Under the pieces are notes generated by a model. That model was given only the letters and a program-made list of their open reading frames with translations. It was not told where the DNA came from and did not search any database. From Clostridia bacterium (GTDB lineage: Bacteria; Bacillota; Clostridia; UBA1381), in the NCBI GenBank assembly GCA_900756545.1, contig CAAEKO010000024.1:1-14842 (forward strand): DNA of 14,842 bases, given 5' to 3'. Positions 7,606-13,909 of the stretch are shown here, one piece after another. The translations under genes and the position numbers were made by a program. Numbering within the stretch: the first letter of the stretch is position 1; each line of letters begins with the position of its first letter.

Positions 7606-9318
7606 TCATACCGCCATGCACTCTCTTGTATCAAAGTGAATATCTACGCCCTGTCTTGTATGGACTTTAACCTCATTTTCAGGTATCAAATCTAAATCTG
7701 GAATTTCAAGAGTGCCTATGCAGTTATAATGTATCTTTAATTTTTGTACTGTCTTTCCGTCAATTTTTTCAGATTGAAAAACCTCAATTTTTTCAATAAG
7801 CTCATTCAGCATTTGCGGTGTAAGTTTTTTTGCTCTGGTATATTTGCGTACTGTTGCAATGAACATATCGGTTGAAATATTTTTACTTTTATTGTTAGTG
7901 ATTTCTTCTTTAAGCCTGTTCATTTTTTCGGTAAGGCCTTTTTGTTCATCTTCGTACTTTACGGAAAGTTTTGCAAACCTTTCATCTGAGATTTTACCCA
8001 TTACATTGTCCTCATAAATTTTTTCAAACAATATATCGAGTTCCTTATCTCTCGCTTGAAATGATTTTAATTCTTTTTCCTTAAATTGTATTTCCTGCTG
8101 TGCTGATTTTATAGAACTGCCCATGACAAGTTTTGCAAACGCCGATTCGTACTTTGTTGCAAACTTCGTTAATCGCCTTATTTCACCAAGCACCACTTGT
8201 TCAAGAAAATCAGTTCGGATATAATGCGAGGAATTGCAAATCTTTCTTTTACCTCTGTTATACCCGGTACAATTAAAGTAGGTTATATCGTGATTTCCTT
8301 GATTAAAATGGAAATTGAGATTGCTCCCGCAGTCTGCGCATACAAGCAAACCGGAAAACATATTTTTCTCACCGTCTGCCTTTTTGCGCTTTCTCGTTTT
8401 ACCGCGTTTTTCCTGTATCTTTTCAAAAATACTGCGCTCAATGATAGGCGGATTGACGTCCTTAAACACGACTATGTTTTCAGGATCGTTTGCATATCGT
8501 TTCTTGTTCTTGTATGACTTTGAATAGGTTTTGAAATTGATTATATCGCCGCAATACTCCTGTGTTTTTAGAATACTGACTATCGTTGAAGAGTTCCAAG
8601 CATAAGGATTTTCACTTATTTTTCTATGCGGTTTCCGTATACCCTTGCTTTCCCAATAATTTATGGGTGATAAAATTCTTTCCTGTTCAAGCTGTACGGC
8701 AATTTGCTCTGTGCCAAAATCTTTCATTGTCATATCAAAAATCCGCCGTATAACAGCAGCAGCTTCCTCGTCAATTAACCAATGTTTAGCGTCGTCAGGA
8801 TTTTTCATATATCCATACGGCGGTGAGCCCATGGGCTCGCCCGAATTGCCTTTAATTTTATTGCTGATACGCCGCTTTTTGGAAATATCTCGCGCATACC
8901 ACTCATTAAAGACATTCTTTATCGGAGCAAACTCGCTTTCACCCTCGTAAGTATCTATACCGTCCGACACAGCAACAAGTCGTATATCGTGTTCTGGTAA
9001 AAATTCTTCGGTCAGCTTGCCAACCTCAATGTAATTCCTGCCAATACGGGAAAGGTCTTTTACAAATAATGCAGAAGATTTATTATTTTCAAAATCCTCT
9101 ATCATTCTGATATAATCAGGTCTGTTCATAGTAACGCCGGAAATACCGTCGTCAATATAAATCAATAAGTTTGTATATCCCTTTTCCTTTGCTACCTTTG
9201 TAAGCAGCTTTTTTTGATTTCCTATGCTGTAGCTTTCGCCTTCTTGGTTATCGTCACGGCTCAAACGCAAATATAACGAAGCTGTGGTTTCTCTCTTTTT
9301 ACTTTTTGACTGTCTCAT
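7606..9318 (-). CDS. Large serine recombinase, TnpX/TndX-like, with DUF4368 C-terminus
   Basis: A 570-residue site-specific recombinase expected to excise and integrate the element. The N-terminal resolvase domain has the catalytic serine in YLRLSRDD (Ser20) and the arginine motif KDLSRIGRNY (87-96). A recombinase domain follows (about 165-300, GEPMGSPPYGY). The zinc ribbon has Cys327, Cys330, Cys350 and Cys361. A coiled-coil stretch (about 395-480) and a DUF4368-type tail (about 500-560, with IHYNCIGTLEIPD) complete the usual architecture. AAAGGAGG just before the ATG is a near-perfect ribosome site. The gene is full length and probably active. It points toward the tRNA-Leu, as expected of an element-terminal integrase. 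TnpX of Tn4451 and TndX of Tn5397 are the closest named relatives I can suggest. Confidence 0.93.
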   Translation of the reverse strand: MRQSKSKKRETTASLYLRLSRDDNQEGESYSIGNQKKLLTKVAKEKGYTNLLIYIDDGISGVTMNRPDYIRMIEDFENNKSSALFVKDLSRIGRNYIEVGKLTEEFLPEHDIRLVAVSDGIDTYEGESEFAPIKNVFNEWYARDISKKRRISNKIKGNSGEPMGSPPYGYMKNPDDAKHWLIDEEAAAVIRRIFDMTMKDFGTEQIAVQLEQERILSPINYWESKGIRKPHRKISENPYAWNSSTIVSILKTQEYCGDIINFKTYSKSYKNKKRYANDPENIVVFKDVNPPIIERSIFEKIQEKRGKTRKRKKADGEKNMFSGLLVCADCGSNLNFHFNQGNHDITYFNCTGYNRGKRKICNSSHYIRTDFLEQVVLGEIRRLTKFATKYESAFAKLVMGSSIKSAQQEIQFKEKELKSFQARDKELDILFEKIYEDNVMGKISDERFAKLSVKYEDEQKGLTEKMNRLKEEITNNKSKNISTDMFIATVRKYTRAKKLTPQMLNELIEKIEVFQSEKIDGKTVQKLKIHYNCIGTLEIPDLDLIPENEVKVHTRQGVDIHFDTRECMAV

Positions 9319-9362
9319 AAATCCTCCTTTCCGACAGTCAAATAAACACTTAACCTATAAAG

Positions 9363-9391
9363 ATTATAACGCGTTTTCTTTGACTTGTCAG
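9363..9391 (-). promoter_or_regulatory. Promoter of the serine recombinase gene
   Basis: On the - strand CTGACA (9386-9391), a 17-nt spacer and a perfect TATAAT (9363-9368) lie 45-73 nt before the ATG. The palindrome TGAC-TT-GTCA (9381-9390) overlaps the -35 box and could be an operator. Confidence 0.78.
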
Positions 9392-9402
9392 CCTATTTGA
9401 AT

Positions 9403-9418
9403 AAAGTTGTTCAACTTT
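9403..9418. repeat. Short palindrome between tnpW and the recombinase promoter
   Basis: AAAGTTG-TT-CAACTTT, a perfect 7-bp inverted repeat with a 2-nt centre, touches the tnpW stop codon. It lies 12 nt upstream of the recombinase -35 box. It is too short for a convincing terminator and looks more like a dimeric protein-binding site. Confidence 0.45.
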
Positions 9419-9591
9419 TATTCCCTTTGTGTCATAAGCCGAAGTAAGACAGTCCCTAAGGTTTCAGAGTTTTCATTCTTGAAAACAGGCTCAACAATAA
9501 AAGAATTATTATCAAAATCGTAGGTTGTTTTTTCGGTCAAAGAGTTGTCTACTCTATGACTTTGATTATCTGTGTTCTGGTTTTTAGCCAT
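9418..9591 (-). CDS. tnpW: Transposon-encoded protein TnpW
   Basis: A 57-residue acidic protein matching the TnpW family of Tn4451-type elements: MAKNQNTDN at the N-terminus, then SLTEKTTYDF, FIVEPVFKNE and the C-terminal ETLGTVLLRLM. Its role is not established; it habitually sits just upstream of the large serine recombinase. The ATG at 9591 is preferred over an in-frame GTG nine bases earlier because AGAGG sits 8 nt before the ATG but abuts the GTG. The start overlaps the end of the doubtful upstream ORF by 8 nt. About 100 nt separates it from the recombinase gene, which has its own promoter. Confidence 0.85.
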   Translation of the reverse strand: MAKNQNTDNQSHRVDNSLTEKTTYDFDNNSFIVEPVFKNENSETLGTVLLRLMTQRE

Positions 9592-9901
9592 AGCGCACAC
9601 CTCTCATTAAATATTGAATATCAGTTTTACGACAAAATCGAACGGCCGCCGGCTGCGGCTCCACGGGAATTTCACCCCTGCACGGTTCTCGTCCAGCCGC
9701 CCAATGCTGTGAAGCGTTCAAGGCGGGAGTATCATTATCCGAAATATGCGTCATTGCCTGCGATCTGCCAGAACCGCAGCTACGGTACAAATATTTTATC
9801 GCTCTTGCTGATTGTTTCTTTAACTTTTCCCGAAAGAAGGTTGAAGAAAAAGAAAGAAACCAATCATACAGTCGTGGCGTATCTGCCGTAAAGCTCAACA
9901 C
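9584..9901 (-). CDS. Doubtful ORF upstream of tnpW
   Basis: A 105-codon ORF whose product I do not recognise. It starts with GTG (9901) or, better placed relative to AAGGA, TTG (9898), and ends overlapping tnpW by 8 nt. The N-terminal part contains a basic helical stretch (REKLKKQSARAIKYLYRS); the rest is proline-, arginine- and cysteine-rich and does not look like a folded domain. A comparably long ORF exists on the opposite strand (9556-9891), and the local base composition is richer in GC than the flanks. The segment may therefore be conserved as RNA or DNA rather than as protein. It could also be a real small element gene coupled to tnpW. Confidence 0.3.
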   Translation of the reverse strand: MLSFTADTPRLYDWFLSFSSTFFREKLKKQSARAIKYLYRSCGSGRSQAMTHISDNDTPALNASQHWAAGREPCRGEIPVEPQPAAVRFCRKTDIQYLMRGVRYG

Positions 9902-9956
9902 ATTCCTTTTGTGTCCGTTTTGTCTATGCAGCCCATAGGGGCGTTGTCAAAGAACA
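9592..9956 (-). other. Candidate structured leader of tnpW
   Basis: Between the promoter at 9957-9985 and tnpW lies about 360 nt containing complementary GC-rich stretches. On the - strand GCGGCT (9695-9700) can pair with AGCCGC (9655-9660). The same AGCCGC can instead form a hairpin with GCGGC (9645-9649). An inner GGGGTGAAATTCCC hairpin sits inside the first pairing. Mutually exclusive stems are the layout of an attenuator or switch. No known RNA class is recognised. Confidence 0.3.
9895..9936 (-). CDS. Possible 13-residue leader peptide
   Basis: The ATG at 9936 opens a 13-codon frame (MGCIDKTDTKGMC) that ends in TGA at 9895-9897. This stop overlaps the TTG start candidate of the next ORF as TTGA. 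It would lie about 14 nt after the predicted transcript start, and no Shine-Dalgarno sequence is visible. Its position is that of a leader peptide, but nothing proves translation. Confidence 0.2.
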   Translation of the reverse strand: MGCIDKTDTKGMC

Positions 9957-9985
9957 ATTTTAAGGTTTATTATCAGCCTTTTCAA
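9957..9985 (-). promoter_or_regulatory. Candidate promoter of the tnpW leader transcript
   Basis: On the - strand TTGAAA (9980-9985), 17 nt, TAAAAT (9957-9962). It gives a predicted start near 9950 and a long leader before tnpW. Confidence 0.5.
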
Positions 9986-10036
9986 AATCACACTTTCATG
10001 GAATGTGTTTTTAAATGGTGATAAAATTTTTAAATC

Positions 10037-10070
10037 AGGAGCGCAGAGAGGGAATACGCTCCTATTTTTT
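10037..10070. terminator. Hairpin with a T run on the + strand
   Basis: Arms AGGAGCG (10037-10043) and CGCTCCT (10057-10063) form a perfect 7-bp stem with a 13-nt loop. On the + strand it is followed by ATTTTTT; on the - strand by the weaker GATTTAAAAATTTT. It lies just after the Orf8-like gene and would serve that gene on the - strand, yet it is better built to stop + strand transcription. Confidence 0.6.
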
Positions 10071-10073
10071 AAT

Positions 10074-10319
10074 TTAAGCCGGCAAGATATTAAAGTCTGA
10101 AATAATACTGAATATTAACTTTGATTGAAGTCGGTTTACCATATCTTCATCAACAAAGCAATATTCATTACCGTATTCGTCCTTTAATGTTCGGGTAGAC
10201 AATTTTCTTATGTAATTGCGGTAATGGTGCAATATATAAGAAATCGCTTCGGTTTCACCTTTCATAGCTGCTAAAATTATAGGTACGGGAATATCTGTAG
10301 CCTTTATATGCCGTCCCAT
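10074..10319 (-). CDS. HTH_16 family helix-turn-helix protein, Tn916 Orf8-like
   Basis: An 81-residue protein of the small helix-turn-helix family common in Tn916-like elements. Visible family features are PVPIILAAMKGETEAISYIL (about 12-31), an HYRNYIRKLSTR stretch and DEYGNEYCFVDEDMVNRLQSKL. Such proteins are inferred transcription or conjugation regulators of the element. AGGAGGGG, located within the end of the upstream sigma-like gene, sits 5 nt before the ATG. The two genes overlap by 16 nt, so they are translated together. Confidence 0.87.
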   Translation of the reverse strand: MGRHIKATDIPVPIILAAMKGETEAISYILHHYRNYIRKLSTRTLKDEYGNEYCFVDEDMVNRLQSKLIFSIISDFNILPA

Positions 10320-10738
10320 TCGATCCCCTCCTTTTTTAAGTAATCTCGCAACAGTTTTAGGGTGCTTGTCCGTCTCTTAAATATAGTTTGCTGAATCGTG
10401 TTAAGCTGACGGCCTATTTCCGTGTCACTCATTCCTACAAAGTAGGAAAGTAGAATCACATCACGTTTTTCTGGCGGAAGTTGTTTTAATGCCTTTGCTA
10501 AAAGGTTTCCGACAACAATAATTTCTTTATCAAGAACATTAAAGATATGCTCGTCCGTAAAGTATTTATCCTCTGCCGACAGTTGCACTAACTCATCGTT
10601 TGTAAGTTCTTGAAAAGATTTCTCGTGTTCTTGCCGCCTTTTATACTCAGAACGAATGTTATGTGCTTCGTTCTTTAACACTCTCGAACAAAAGCAACCA
10701 AACTGATTTGAGATACGAGTTTCATTTTGGTCTCTCAT
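10304..10738 (-). CDS. Sigma-70-like factor of a conjugative element, Tn916 Orf7-like
   Basis: A 144-residue small sigma-factor-like protein. The C-terminal part contains a region-4-type helix-turn-helix: ALKQLPPEKRDVILLSYFVG, then MSDTEIGRQLNTIQQTIFKRR. The N-terminal half (SRVLKNEAHNIRSEYKRRQE) is a weak region-2 equivalent. In Tn916 the orf7/orf8 pair regulates transfer and excision genes, so the same role is inferred here. The start at 10738 is chosen for AAAGGAGG 6-7 nt upstream; a longer reading to 10789 lacks a ribosome site. The stop lies inside the start of the Orf8-like gene. A 6-bp stem (10779-10797) is present in the leader. Confidence 0.86.
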   Translation of the reverse strand: MRDQNETRISNQFGCFCSRVLKNEAHNIRSEYKRRQEHEKSFQELTNDELVQLSAEDKYFTDEHIFNVLDKEIIVVGNLLAKALKQLPPEKRDVILLSYFVGMSDTEIGRQLNTIQQTIFKRRTSTLKLLRDYLKKEGIEWDGI

Positions 10739-10908
10739 TTTTTCACCTCCTTTCTCGCGGAAAGTAGGTGCCTCTTTTTTCCCTCTCACTTAGGGAACAA
10801 ATGAAAAACAAGAATAACAACCGTCAAAATACAATTTGTGCAATAAAACTTTTAGTGCATTTATTTCAGTAATTATTTTCAGCAATAACCAAAATGCAAA
10901 AACATAAG

Positions 10909-10950
10909 AAAAAAGGTCAAAGAACTACTGTAAGTTCTATGACCTTTTTT
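10909..10950 (-). terminator. Terminator downstream of the cargo operon
   Basis: An 11-bp outer stem (AAAAAAGGTCA with TGACCTTTTTT), an A-A mismatch and a 6-bp inner stem (AGAACT with AGTTCT) with a 6-nt loop. A and T runs at the two ends make it usable in both directions. It lies about 140 nt after the apbE stop and separates the cargo operon from the regulatory pair. Confidence 0.82.
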
Positions 10951-11066
10951 AATGCTATTATTTGGTTTCTTCGGTAATAGAAGCGAGTGCAACGCTCGTT
11001 TTATATTAATCATAAAAATCACTTACATACAAAAATCCCCTAACGGTTTCATGCTCCAATATTTTA

Positions 11067-11086
11067 TGATAATATAAATATTATCA
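11067..11086. repeat. Perfect AT-rich palindrome next to the apbE stop
   Basis: TGATAATAT-AA-ATATTATCA, 9-bp arms with a 2-nt centre, immediately adjoins the stop codon of apbE. It may be a binding site or weak 3'-end structure. It has no T run. Confidence 0.5.
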
Positions 11087-12085
11087 CTAATTGATAACGG
11101 CGTAATCAGAATCCGATTCAAAAACATCTTTAATTCCCGCTGTTACATATACAGTTCCGTTGTTATCAACAAATACAGCGTCGAAATTTCCGCTGTCTCG
11201 CCAAAGCTCTATACTTTTTTCAAGTCCCATTACAAAAAGTGAGGTAGAAAGTCCGTCGGCTCTTGTACCGCTATCAGCTATAATCGTAACAGAAGAAAGA
11301 CCGCTATCCGCACTCTTTCCTGTTTGAGGGTCAATAATGTGATGATATGTTATTCCATCACATTCAAAATATCTCTGATAGCCACCCGATGTAACAACCG
11401 CTTTATCTGCTACTTTGACTTTTCCGATAGCCTTTGAGGCGCTATCGGGGTCTGCAATGCCAACAGTCCAAAGACTTCCATCCGGCTTTTTACCGATTGC
11501 ATAAACATTTCCGCCTAATGATATAATTGCGGAGTCAATATTATTTCTTTTTAGCATGTTTACAACCTTGTCGGAGGCATAGCCTTTTCCTATACCTCCC
11601 AAGTCAATATAAGCATTTTGGGGAATTGAAATATAATTTTTATTGAGCCGTACCTTTTCATATCCGACGCCTTTAAGCGCAGATTGAAGCTCATCATCAG
11701 ACGGGATAGTAAACTCGCTTCCGTAAAATCCCCATAGGTCTGTAATAGGTGCTATTGTAATATCAAAGGCTCCGTCAGTTTCTTCGGAAATAGAAAGTGC
11801 AGCGCTGATAACTTCTGCCGTTTCAGAGGAAATACTGCTTGATTTATCTTTATTGATTCTATAAATTTCGCTGTTTTTATTGCCGCGGTCAAGCAGATTG
11901 TCTATTCGTTTTATTTCATTTTCTACCTGTTCCAAAGCGTCATCGCCATTTGTGGAATAAATTTTCAAATCCATTACCGTGTCCATTGCAAAAACGGTTT
12001 TTGTGTATTCTTCGGCGGTATTTTGCGTACAGCCGCATACCAACAGACATATTAAAATACTTACAATTAAAAATTCCTTACGCAT
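11087..12085 (-). CDS. apbE: ApbE: lipoprotein FAD:protein FMN transferase
   Basis: Attaches FMN covalently to Thr/Ser of target proteins outside the membrane, using FAD and Mg2+. The 332-residue product starts with a lipoprotein signal (hydrophobic 5-18, lipobox VCGC, Cys19 as lipid anchor). Family motifs follow in order: the early MDTVMDLKIY, DLGGIGKGYASDK, SLGGNVYAIGK, HHIIDPQTGKS and the metal-site region GTRADGLSTSLFVMG. The start at 12085 is set by GGGAGG 6 nt upstream and by the signal peptide; an upstream start would spoil both. It overlaps the Gx transporter gene by 8 nt and is the last gene of the cargo operon. No FMN-accepting protein is visible in the window, so its substrate is probably encoded elsewhere. 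Confidence 0.95.
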   Translation of the reverse strand: MRKEFLIVSILICLLVCGCTQNTAEEYTKTVFAMDTVMDLKIYSTNGDDALEQVENEIKRIDNLLDRGNKNSEIYRINKDKSSSISSETAEVISAALSISEETDGAFDITIAPITDLWGFYGSEFTIPSDDELQSALKGVGYEKVRLNKNYISIPQNAYIDLGGIGKGYASDKVVNMLKRNNIDSAIISLGGNVYAIGKKPDGSLWTVGIADPDSASKAIGKVKVADKAVVTSGGYQRYFECDGITYHHIIDPQTGKSADSGLSSVTIIADSGTRADGLSTSLFVMGLEKSIELWRDSGNFDAVFVDNNGTVYVTAGIKDVFESDSDYAVIN

Positions 12086-12608
12086 TGGTTTCCTCCCTTG
12101 AAAGCATTTTAATAACATCTATCTTTCGCAGTTGCTTTAATGTAATCTGAGCAACCATACCCGTAAAAAAGCCAGTTATAACTGCTGAAATCATAAGCAC
12201 AGGCAAGTACCATATAATCTGCGGCGTTCTTATGATAAAACAAGCTATCATTATTTGTCCGATGTTATGTCCGATTGCTCCAAAAACGCTTACAATCCAC
12301 ATTTTGTTTTCCTGAAAGAACAGCGACATCACACTGATAAACAGAAAGCATACAAGACCACCCGAAAGACTATACATAAATCCCGTAATGTTTCCTGCAA
12401 ATATACTGCTTAAAACAATTCTTAAAACAAGAATTGTAAAAGACTCTTTTCGTCCGAGCATATATAATGCCATTATGTTGATAACATTTGCAAGTCCCAG
12501 CTTAATACCGGGTATTGGCACAATCGGCGGGATTTGTGCTTCAACGGTAAAAATAATCAAGGCTAATCCTAACATCATTGATATTAGGGTTAATTTTTTT
12601 GTTCTCAT
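12078..12608 (-). CDS. Gx transporter family membrane protein (Hpre_diP_synt_I / EetB-like)
   Basis: A 176-residue integral membrane protein with five or so hydrophobic segments. Its N-terminus, with IPPIVPIPGIKLGLANVINI, is characteristic of the family once named heptaprenyl diphosphate synthase component I and now called Gx transporter. The family resembles ECF substrate-binding subunits. Members sit beside NusG-II and ApbE genes in Rnf clusters and in the flavin-based extracellular electron-transfer locus of Listeria, where the equivalent is EetB (from memory). The substrate is not proven; a flavin or quinone-related compound is inferred. The start overlaps the NusG-II gene stop as ATGA, and the 3' end overlaps apbE, so all three are translationally coupled. 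Confidence 0.88.
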   Translation of the reverse strand: MRTKKLTLISMMLGLALIIFTVEAQIPPIVPIPGIKLGLANVINIMALYMLGRKESFTILVLRIVLSSIFAGNITGFMYSLSGGLVCFLFISVMSLFFQENKMWIVSVFGAIGHNIGQIMIACFIIRTPQIIWYLPVLMISAVITGFFTGMVAQITLKQLRKIDVIKMLSREETNA

Positions 12609-13003
12609 TGTGCAATCCCTCCCGTCATTGCGTCCAAATCATTGTTGTCATCTGTAATGACAATAGACAGCTTATTCGGCAAACATACTATGGGTAATAC
12701 TTCATTTGTTATAAATCCCTGATTGACACATATTTTATCGGGACAACTTGCATGGATAATTCCAATTTTACCGTTTTCCACACGAACGGTATTTTTCCCG
12801 CCGTTCTTCGCTGTGATTTCAAACTCATAAGGTTCTTCAACATTTTGTAAGTCTACTGCTCGGATTACCTCGCCGTCTTGAATTATCTGTGCAGTCTTTG
12901 CTGTTTCAAAGAATTGTCTGTGAATAAATAACACAAACAAATTAGCAATTATAAGGAGCAAAAATACAAGCGCCCATTTTAGATTTTGCTTCAAATTCTC
13001 CAT
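12605..13003 (-). CDS. NusG domain II-containing membrane-anchored protein (EetA-like)
   Basis: A 132-residue protein with one N-terminal membrane segment (about 10-28) and an external NusG-II-like beta domain. The diagnostic cysteine pattern SCPDKICVNQGFI followed by IVCLPNKLSI (Cys87, Cys92, Cys107) is intact. It is unrelated in function to the transcription factor NusG. These proteins co-occur with the Gx transporter and ApbE in electron-transfer clusters; the homologue in the Listeria extracellular electron-transfer locus is EetA, as I recall. The role is unknown; accessory function in flavinylation or electron transfer at the outer membrane face is inferred. A strong AGGGAGG site precedes the ATG by 9 nt. 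It follows the flavodoxin gene by 34 nt and overlaps the next gene by 4 nt. Confidence 0.88.
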   Translation of the reverse strand: MENLKQNLKWALVFLLLIIANLFVLFIHRQFFETAKTAQIIQDGEVIRAVDLQNVEEPYEFEITAKNGGKNTVRVENGKIGIIHASCPDKICVNQGFITNEVLPIVCLPNKLSIVITDDNNDLDAMTGGIAQ

Positions 13004-13037
13004 ATTTTTGCTCCTCCCTCTTTTTACCGTAATAGAA

Positions 13038-13559
13038 TTATTCTGTTAAATTGAGTTTATCAAGCCACTCTGAAATAGATTTATCAAAATCATCTCTGCC
13101 TTCGTGAAGTGTTAGTCCTTCTAAAACAGCAGCACCGGGACATAGCTCTTGAATACTTCGCGCACTGGCTGAAACGGTACTTTCTCCCGAAGTACAGAAA
13201 GGTATGATAGTCTTGCCCGAAAAATCATATTCCTCTAAAAACGTTCTGACAGCCATTGGTTCGTAACCCCACCACATAGGATAGCCGAGGAAAATCGTAT
13301 CATAGCTGTCCATATCCTCTACATGAGTGGAAAGCTCAGGACGAACGTTATCTCTTAATTCCTGCTGTGCAATGCCTGAGCTGGAATTATCATCTGCCGG
13401 ATAGGTCTTTACCGTTACGATTTCAAAAATATCCCCGTCGATTTGTTTCCGAATTTCACGGGCGGCAGTAGCAGTATTTCCAATATGCGGCGTTGCCGCT
13501 GAAAAAGAGTCCATATCCGGTGTAATAACTCTTTCTTGTGAGAAATAAGCGATAAGAAT
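13038..13559. repeat. Tandem flavodoxin-domain repeat, copy 1
   Basis: This 522-nt block aligns without gaps to 13910-14431, a period of 872 nt. By eye roughly nine of ten bases match, with long identical runs around 13220-13320. Similarity stops at the start of the flavodoxin domain, so only that domain was duplicated or homogenised. Confidence 0.85.
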
Positions 13560-13883
13560 TTTCTTAGCGTCTTGATAATCTGTCAATTTCTTTGACTTGG
13601 CATCACACAGCGGCGAAAGTGTTTCCATATTCCATAGAAACGCTTTTATTTCCGACGCGCCTTTTTCAGTAACATATGGAATTGTCAAATTATCGCTTCC
13701 ATTATATGTTTTTACACTTATCAAGGCTCTCAATTCATTATAAAACGCTATGATAAGTTTAGAACTTTCCGTAGCTCCGTTCACACTGACAATGCCGTTA
13801 TCAATCGTTATCGAAGAGGCATAGCACATTCCGCCCGAAATTATCAATATAATTATAACTAATAAAAATAAACCTCTTTTCAT
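13038..13883 (-). CDS. Exported flavodoxin-domain protein
   Basis: A 281-residue protein with a signal peptide (basic start MKRG, hydrophobic 5-16, likely cleavage after CYA at 22). An N-terminal all-beta-looking module (about 23-100, containing KAFLWNMETLSPLCDA) resembles modules in clostridial cell-surface proteins. The flavodoxin domain (about 109-281) has AYFSQERV, the phosphate-loop GNTATAAREI, the flavin-stacking region GYPMWWGYEPM and FCTSGEST. Flavodoxins carry electrons via FMN and are normally cytoplasmic; export is unusual. The ATG at 13883 is chosen for AAAGGA 6 nt upstream. The domain is 162/173 identical to that of the next gene upstream in the operon. NusG-II follows after 34 nt. 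Confidence 0.88.
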   Translation of the reverse strand: MKRGLFLLVIIILIISGGMCYASSITIDNGIVSVNGATESSKLIIAFYNELRALISVKTYNGSDNLTIPYVTEKGASEIKAFLWNMETLSPLCDAKSKKLTDYQDAKKILIAYFSQERVITPDMDSFSAATPHIGNTATAAREIRKQIDGDIFEIVTVKTYPADDNSSSGIAQQELRDNVRPELSTHVEDMDSYDTIFLGYPMWWGYEPMAVRTFLEEYDFSGKTIIPFCTSGESTVSASARSIQELCPGAAVLEGLTLHEGRDDFDKSISEWLDKLNLTE

Positions 13884-13909
13884 AATCAATCCTTTCGTTT
13901 GTACATGTG

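Larger units (their letters stand above)
10739..11086. other. 348-nt spacer between element regulation and cargo operon
   Basis: No convincing gene is seen. The spacer holds the ribosome site of the sigma-like gene, a short inverted repeat TTCCCT/AGGGAA (10779-10797), AT-rich sequence, the terminator at 10909-10950, a small imperfect hairpin around 10984-10998 (CGAGTGCAACGCTCG) and a palindrome touching the apbE stop. A promoter for the sigma-like gene should lie here, but no clear match is visible. Confidence 0.7.

Noticed and set aside
9640..9710. Cobalamin-type riboswitch or group II intron fragment, suggested by GGGTGAAATTCCC
   Set aside because: The remaining conserved elements of either RNA (for example the CCGCCACTG segment, or an intron domain V) are absent.
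9556..9891. 111-codon + strand ORF
   Set aside because: Opposite in direction to every neighbour, with no ribosome site; it begins inside tnpW and its translation looks like a shadow of the leader region.
12086..12118. Upstream start for ApbE at 12118
   Set aside because: It would put a charged stretch before the lipoprotein signal and lies inside the Gx transporter gene. GGGAGG precedes the ATG at 12085.
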